Assembly: GCA_028571685.1 (NCBI GenBank)
Contig: CM053146.1
Coordinates: forward strand, 64,761,431-64,825,430
Length of the DNA: 64,000 nucleotides
Source: Heterohyrax brucei
Taxonomy: Eukaryota; Chordata; Mammalia; Hyracoidea; Procaviidae
Reading direction: 5' to 3'
The notes under the pieces were generated by a model. That model was not told the DNA's origin, searched no databases, and worked only from the letters and a program-made list of their open reading frames with translations. The position numbers were made by a program, and so were the translations under genes. Shown piece by piece: positions 53,201-57,800 of this stretch (position 1 is its first letter; every line of letters starts with the position of its first letter).

Positions 53201-54803
53201 TGATCCTGCTTTGCATGAGGTCACCATGAAATGGGCAGCTAACAGCTAACAACATTAATAAAAACAGATGCTCAAGTTAACCATAAAGTTAACATATAGT
53301 AAAAAAATGTGACAAGCCATTAGGATCATTTATATTATCTCCTGGTATTCCTCACATAAATTGACATTTATTACTAACCTTAAATATTTTAAAACTATAA
53401 GCATTCTGTATAATTTTTTCTAACACAAAATAATGAAATCTTATTTTCAAGGAACATTTAACTTTTATAGGTACTGGCAAGGTATTTGAAATAGTTTTTA
53501 ATGGACTAAATATAAAAATAAGAAAAATATTTTAAGAGGTATTCTTTTAAATTACATTTGCTATTTTGTTTCTGATGGCTTTTAGTCCTACAAAGGACGT
53601 CAAAGTAGCCAGGGAGCTGTGATTGCTAGCACAATACAGGACGGCTTCTTCGAAGCTTAAGTGAGGGTCAGCGACAAACCAGTATTCACTCCCTTCAATT
53701 ACAACTGGAGGTCCATGAATTCCAGTACGCTCTACACAAGAAAAGGAAGAAGAATATCAGAATTATGTACACCAAACCGAAGTGCACCCTTGAAGCAGCA
53801 AGAAGATTAGCTCTTCCTGTCCAGGGCACTGCTGACTCATGGAGCTAAGGACTACTGAGACAGCTACCCTGCCACCCCTGCACTCACGCAAAGGAAAGAA
53901 AATACAGCCTCTTCTCCCACCATTCACTCATTTTCTGCCCCTGTAGATAGTCTACCTTATGTGAAGATGTAATAGAGAAGAAACTAGGACTTAGGCCTAG
54001 GCTTAAGTAGCAGACCCAATCCTTTATCTGAAAGGTAAAAGCAACTTCAGTAAATATCAGTTTTATGAGCTTACCTGGATTGTACCATTCTGGTGTTTTG
54101 GGAGTGCGACCTGTATAAGGAAGAAAGCAAGCTGCTGAATTTTAGGATCCAATTATGGATCGGTAATTTAGTCTCTAATTTATGCAGCCCCCAAAGACTT
54201 GCAACTTTGCTGCGGTTCACCCATTTCTGGTCAGACCATTTTGTTTCATGTTATGATCACATCGGTTTAAATTTGGTGGAGCCCGTGCTACAGCAATCTT
54301 AGTGGCAATCAATAAAGCAGATATAAGAAATAGTAATAAAACATTATTAGCAGTTCTTTACTTTGTTCCATGGAAGTCAGAAAGGAAAAGGGAGGTTTAC
54401 TTTAAAGAACTTGTCATTCATTGGGGTCGACTGCAGGAATCAAATACAACTAACAACTAGCAGATAGAATAAGTGGTGACACATTACAGGAAGGCAGTAA
54501 GGAACAGACACCACGATAGCCGTCACTGTGGGATGAAGTTATTCAGGGGACACTTCTCCATCTAGTGGGATCAGAACGGACAGAGTGTTGTCTTCCAGGA
54601 TGCAATTCACAATGATCTAACACTGGACCTTCCGAGAGGGTGAGAGGAAACACTGAAGGAAGATAGTAAGTTAACCCAAGTTTCCTGGACAGAAAAAGAG
54701 GAAACGTGGGACTGCATCATAAAGACCGCTGGGCTCTGAAGTGGGTCAGGTCAGTGTCCAAATGACCTCACACACTTGGGACTTTGGACAATACACATTG
54801 ACA

Positions 54804-54849
<46 letters not shown>

Positions 54850-57800
54850 TACACACAGAGACACACAGTCCTCCTTTATAGTCAGTGTCTACCCAGTTTG
54901 CCTTTGTGAAAAAGACTTGCCAGACATATATACTTAATGTCATCTCTGAAGCTCTTTCAAAGGCCATTTTTAGGGAAAAGTTCAATCTTCTAACAGACAA
55001 TTCTATGAAGTGACCTTGAGTTCCTTGAGAACTTGTCAGAAAATACACTTTTAGTTTAAAAAATATGCTTACATTTAGCTCAGAAATTCCTTTTAGAATT
55101 TCCTTTCGTTTACTGTTAACTGATTTAAAATATCCAGTAGGTCTGCTTAAAAAATAATTTGGAGAGTTGAAATCTCTTCAACATTTTCTCTACTAAAAAT
55201 CTGGGGAATATTTATTTATTCCCCCTGACATCTTTTTAGGGTACCTGGTGGCACAATGGCTACAAGCTCAGGCTGCTCACCAAAAAAGTTCAGCTGTTTG
55301 AATCCATCAGCCGCTCCCTGGAAGCCCTATGGGGCAGTTCTACTCTGTCCTTTAGGGTCACTATGAGTCAGAATTGACTCAATGGCTGTGGGTTAGGTTT
55401 TGGTTTTTAAATCTCCTTTGTGTAATCAAAAGGCTCTAATGTCAACCGAACTGGCTTTCCGAATTTGAATTACATAAACTATCAGCAGTTTTGGAGTTCC
55501 TTAGAAATTGCTTTTCAATTTTTCCGGGATCTGCCACATTTTTATTTCTTGGATACTGTCTCAGTCTTTCCAAGCCTATCTCATGTTGTCCTTCATTTCT
55601 CATAAAAATAAAAATAAAAATTTGTCCCTCCAAAGTCTAATTGGCCTAACGAGCCTTAAATTTTCTCTCCTACGAGGTCTTCACTGATCAGAAGGAAAAG
55701 TACCACCTGGTTCCAGTGTACCAGCCTTCCGCCAGGGCAAGAAGCATAATATATTTATTGCAGTTTCCTAGACTTTAAGACATGATAATTACTGACTAAA
55801 ACACTTTCTTAGGTACATTTGGCTCAATACTCATGACACTAACATGGAAAGATTGTGAAAAGGAATACCTAGCACCTACCTTTTGGAATCTGGCACACCC
55901 ATTCAAGTTTTGCATCACAAGCAAAAGGCCTTAAATAAGTATATTCTCTGTCATCATAGAAATACCAGCTTCTTCGCCATGGTTTATGAGGGACCTAAAA
56001 GAGGAAAAGGACTGTATAATATTTTAAAGTTGATGCAACCCTTATGAAATATTAGGCTACAAGCCTTGTGGTCTTTAGTCTTTATCTCTATTTTAATTCT
56101 AATGTATTTGTTTAATGAATGGAGGCATGAATGAATGGAGTGTTTAAACAGTAACTGCCTAAGCAAGAGCCTTCAAGGGGTTGATAAAGATCCAAAATGT
56201 AAATTTTTCTCAGACAAAGCTAGAAAACAATTTTTGGTTTATTGGCTTGCAAACACCAGCCTGTGATCCAAGTTGCATAGAAGTCCATCATCTAAGGTCC
56301 AGGCATTTCCTCTGATATGGCTCTGCCATTCCTGGCATGTCACCCTCCTCCACATGGCTCAAGATGGCTCACTTCAAATTCCAGCCAGGTGGCAGGGGTG
56401 GGGGTCACTTCGTGAGATGGGCATCCATCAGTTTTTGGAACTGTTCTCCCTGTCAGGATTCCAATGAGTACCATGGCAGATGAGGTAAGATTCTCCACAT
56501 AGAACACTGCCCCAGCTGGGTTTGTGCTTTATGCAGGCAGCCTCAATGTTTCTTTCACTGAGATTTTTGGTGTATTTTGAAATCCCTTCGCATATTGTAT
56601 ACTCTACTTACATAAAAATACCGAAACCCACTGCCGTTGAGTCAATTCCGACTCATAGCAATGCCAGAGGACAAAGTAGAACTTCTCTGTAGTGTTTCCA
56701 AGGAGCACTCGGTGGATTTGAACTACCAACCTTTGGGTTAGCAGACATAGCTTAACCACTATGCCACTACGGTTTCCTTACTTACACAGAACAGAGTTTA
56801 CTACTTCAGTGTTCTGGATACTCCTGAGAAACTTCCTAAGTGTCTCCGAAGTTTTCACTTTTGTCTGTGCTAAAGTGGGAATTCTATGAAGAAGAAGGTA
56901 TGGTGCTATACAGTTTAATATTATACTTGTTACTTTGAAAAGAGTGCCATTCAACAGCTTTCTTGGTTCTTGTTTGTCTCAGTCTTTCTGTGACACTTCC
57001 GGTCAAACACCTCCTTCTTGGGAAACTCTGTTAGCACAATGGCTAAGTGCTGTGACTGCTAAGCAAAAGGCTGTCAATTCCAATCCACCAAGCACCTCTT
57101 GGAAACTCTATGGGGCACTTTTACAGTGCCCTATGGGGTCACCATGGGTTGGAGTTGACTCAACAGCAATGGATTTAGATTTGGGTACCTTCTTTTTGAA
57201 TGTTTTTATTGAACTTACATAACCAAGATATGATACAAAATTCATCTCCTTTCTCATTTTCTTACTTGGCAATTGCCCCATAGCCACTTCTTGGCCCTAT
57301 CCTTTTATTTGCATGTGTGTATATTTTTACTTCAACTTAGGTCTCTTAATTTCAACCTATGTACACACTATATTTCTTACCACTTGCTCAGATTCCAAAT
57401 GCTTAAAATAAGATGTCCCATTTTATTCACAAGCCACTACCATTCCTCCTGTTTCTATCAACGTATAGTCGTATAGCATAGTGATTAAGAATACAGTCTT
57501 CGGACCCTGACACATGTGAGTTCAAATTTCAGTTCTTTAAGTACATAACATTGGGTAGGTTACTCAAAGTTTAAATTTCTTCCTCTATAAGATGAAAATG
57601 GTAACAGTACTTACTTCACAAGGTTGATTAAATATTAAGCAAAATAATACATGTGACCTGCCTAGCACTGTGCCTTGTTCATAAAGTAGTCAATAAGTAT
57701 TACCTGCTTCTGCTATCATTCTTGTTATTGCCACTGTGGACTTCATGGTCATTGCCATTTTTCCCACAACATCCTTATTCTTTCATAAAACTAGTACTTC

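Larger units (their letters stand above)
54111..55879 (-). other. LY75: LY75 intron before linker exon, ~1.8 kb
   Basis: A (CA)n microsatellite and one AfroSINE. 54,120-54,800 and 55,410-55,879 are unassigned. Confidence 0.8.

Noticed and set aside
54120..54302. Possible extra CTLD exon near the linker exon; the minus strand reads a W-S-D-Q-K-W-like stretch
   Set aside because: No acceptor or donor fits, the resemblance is short, and the flanking LY75 exons already join in phase.
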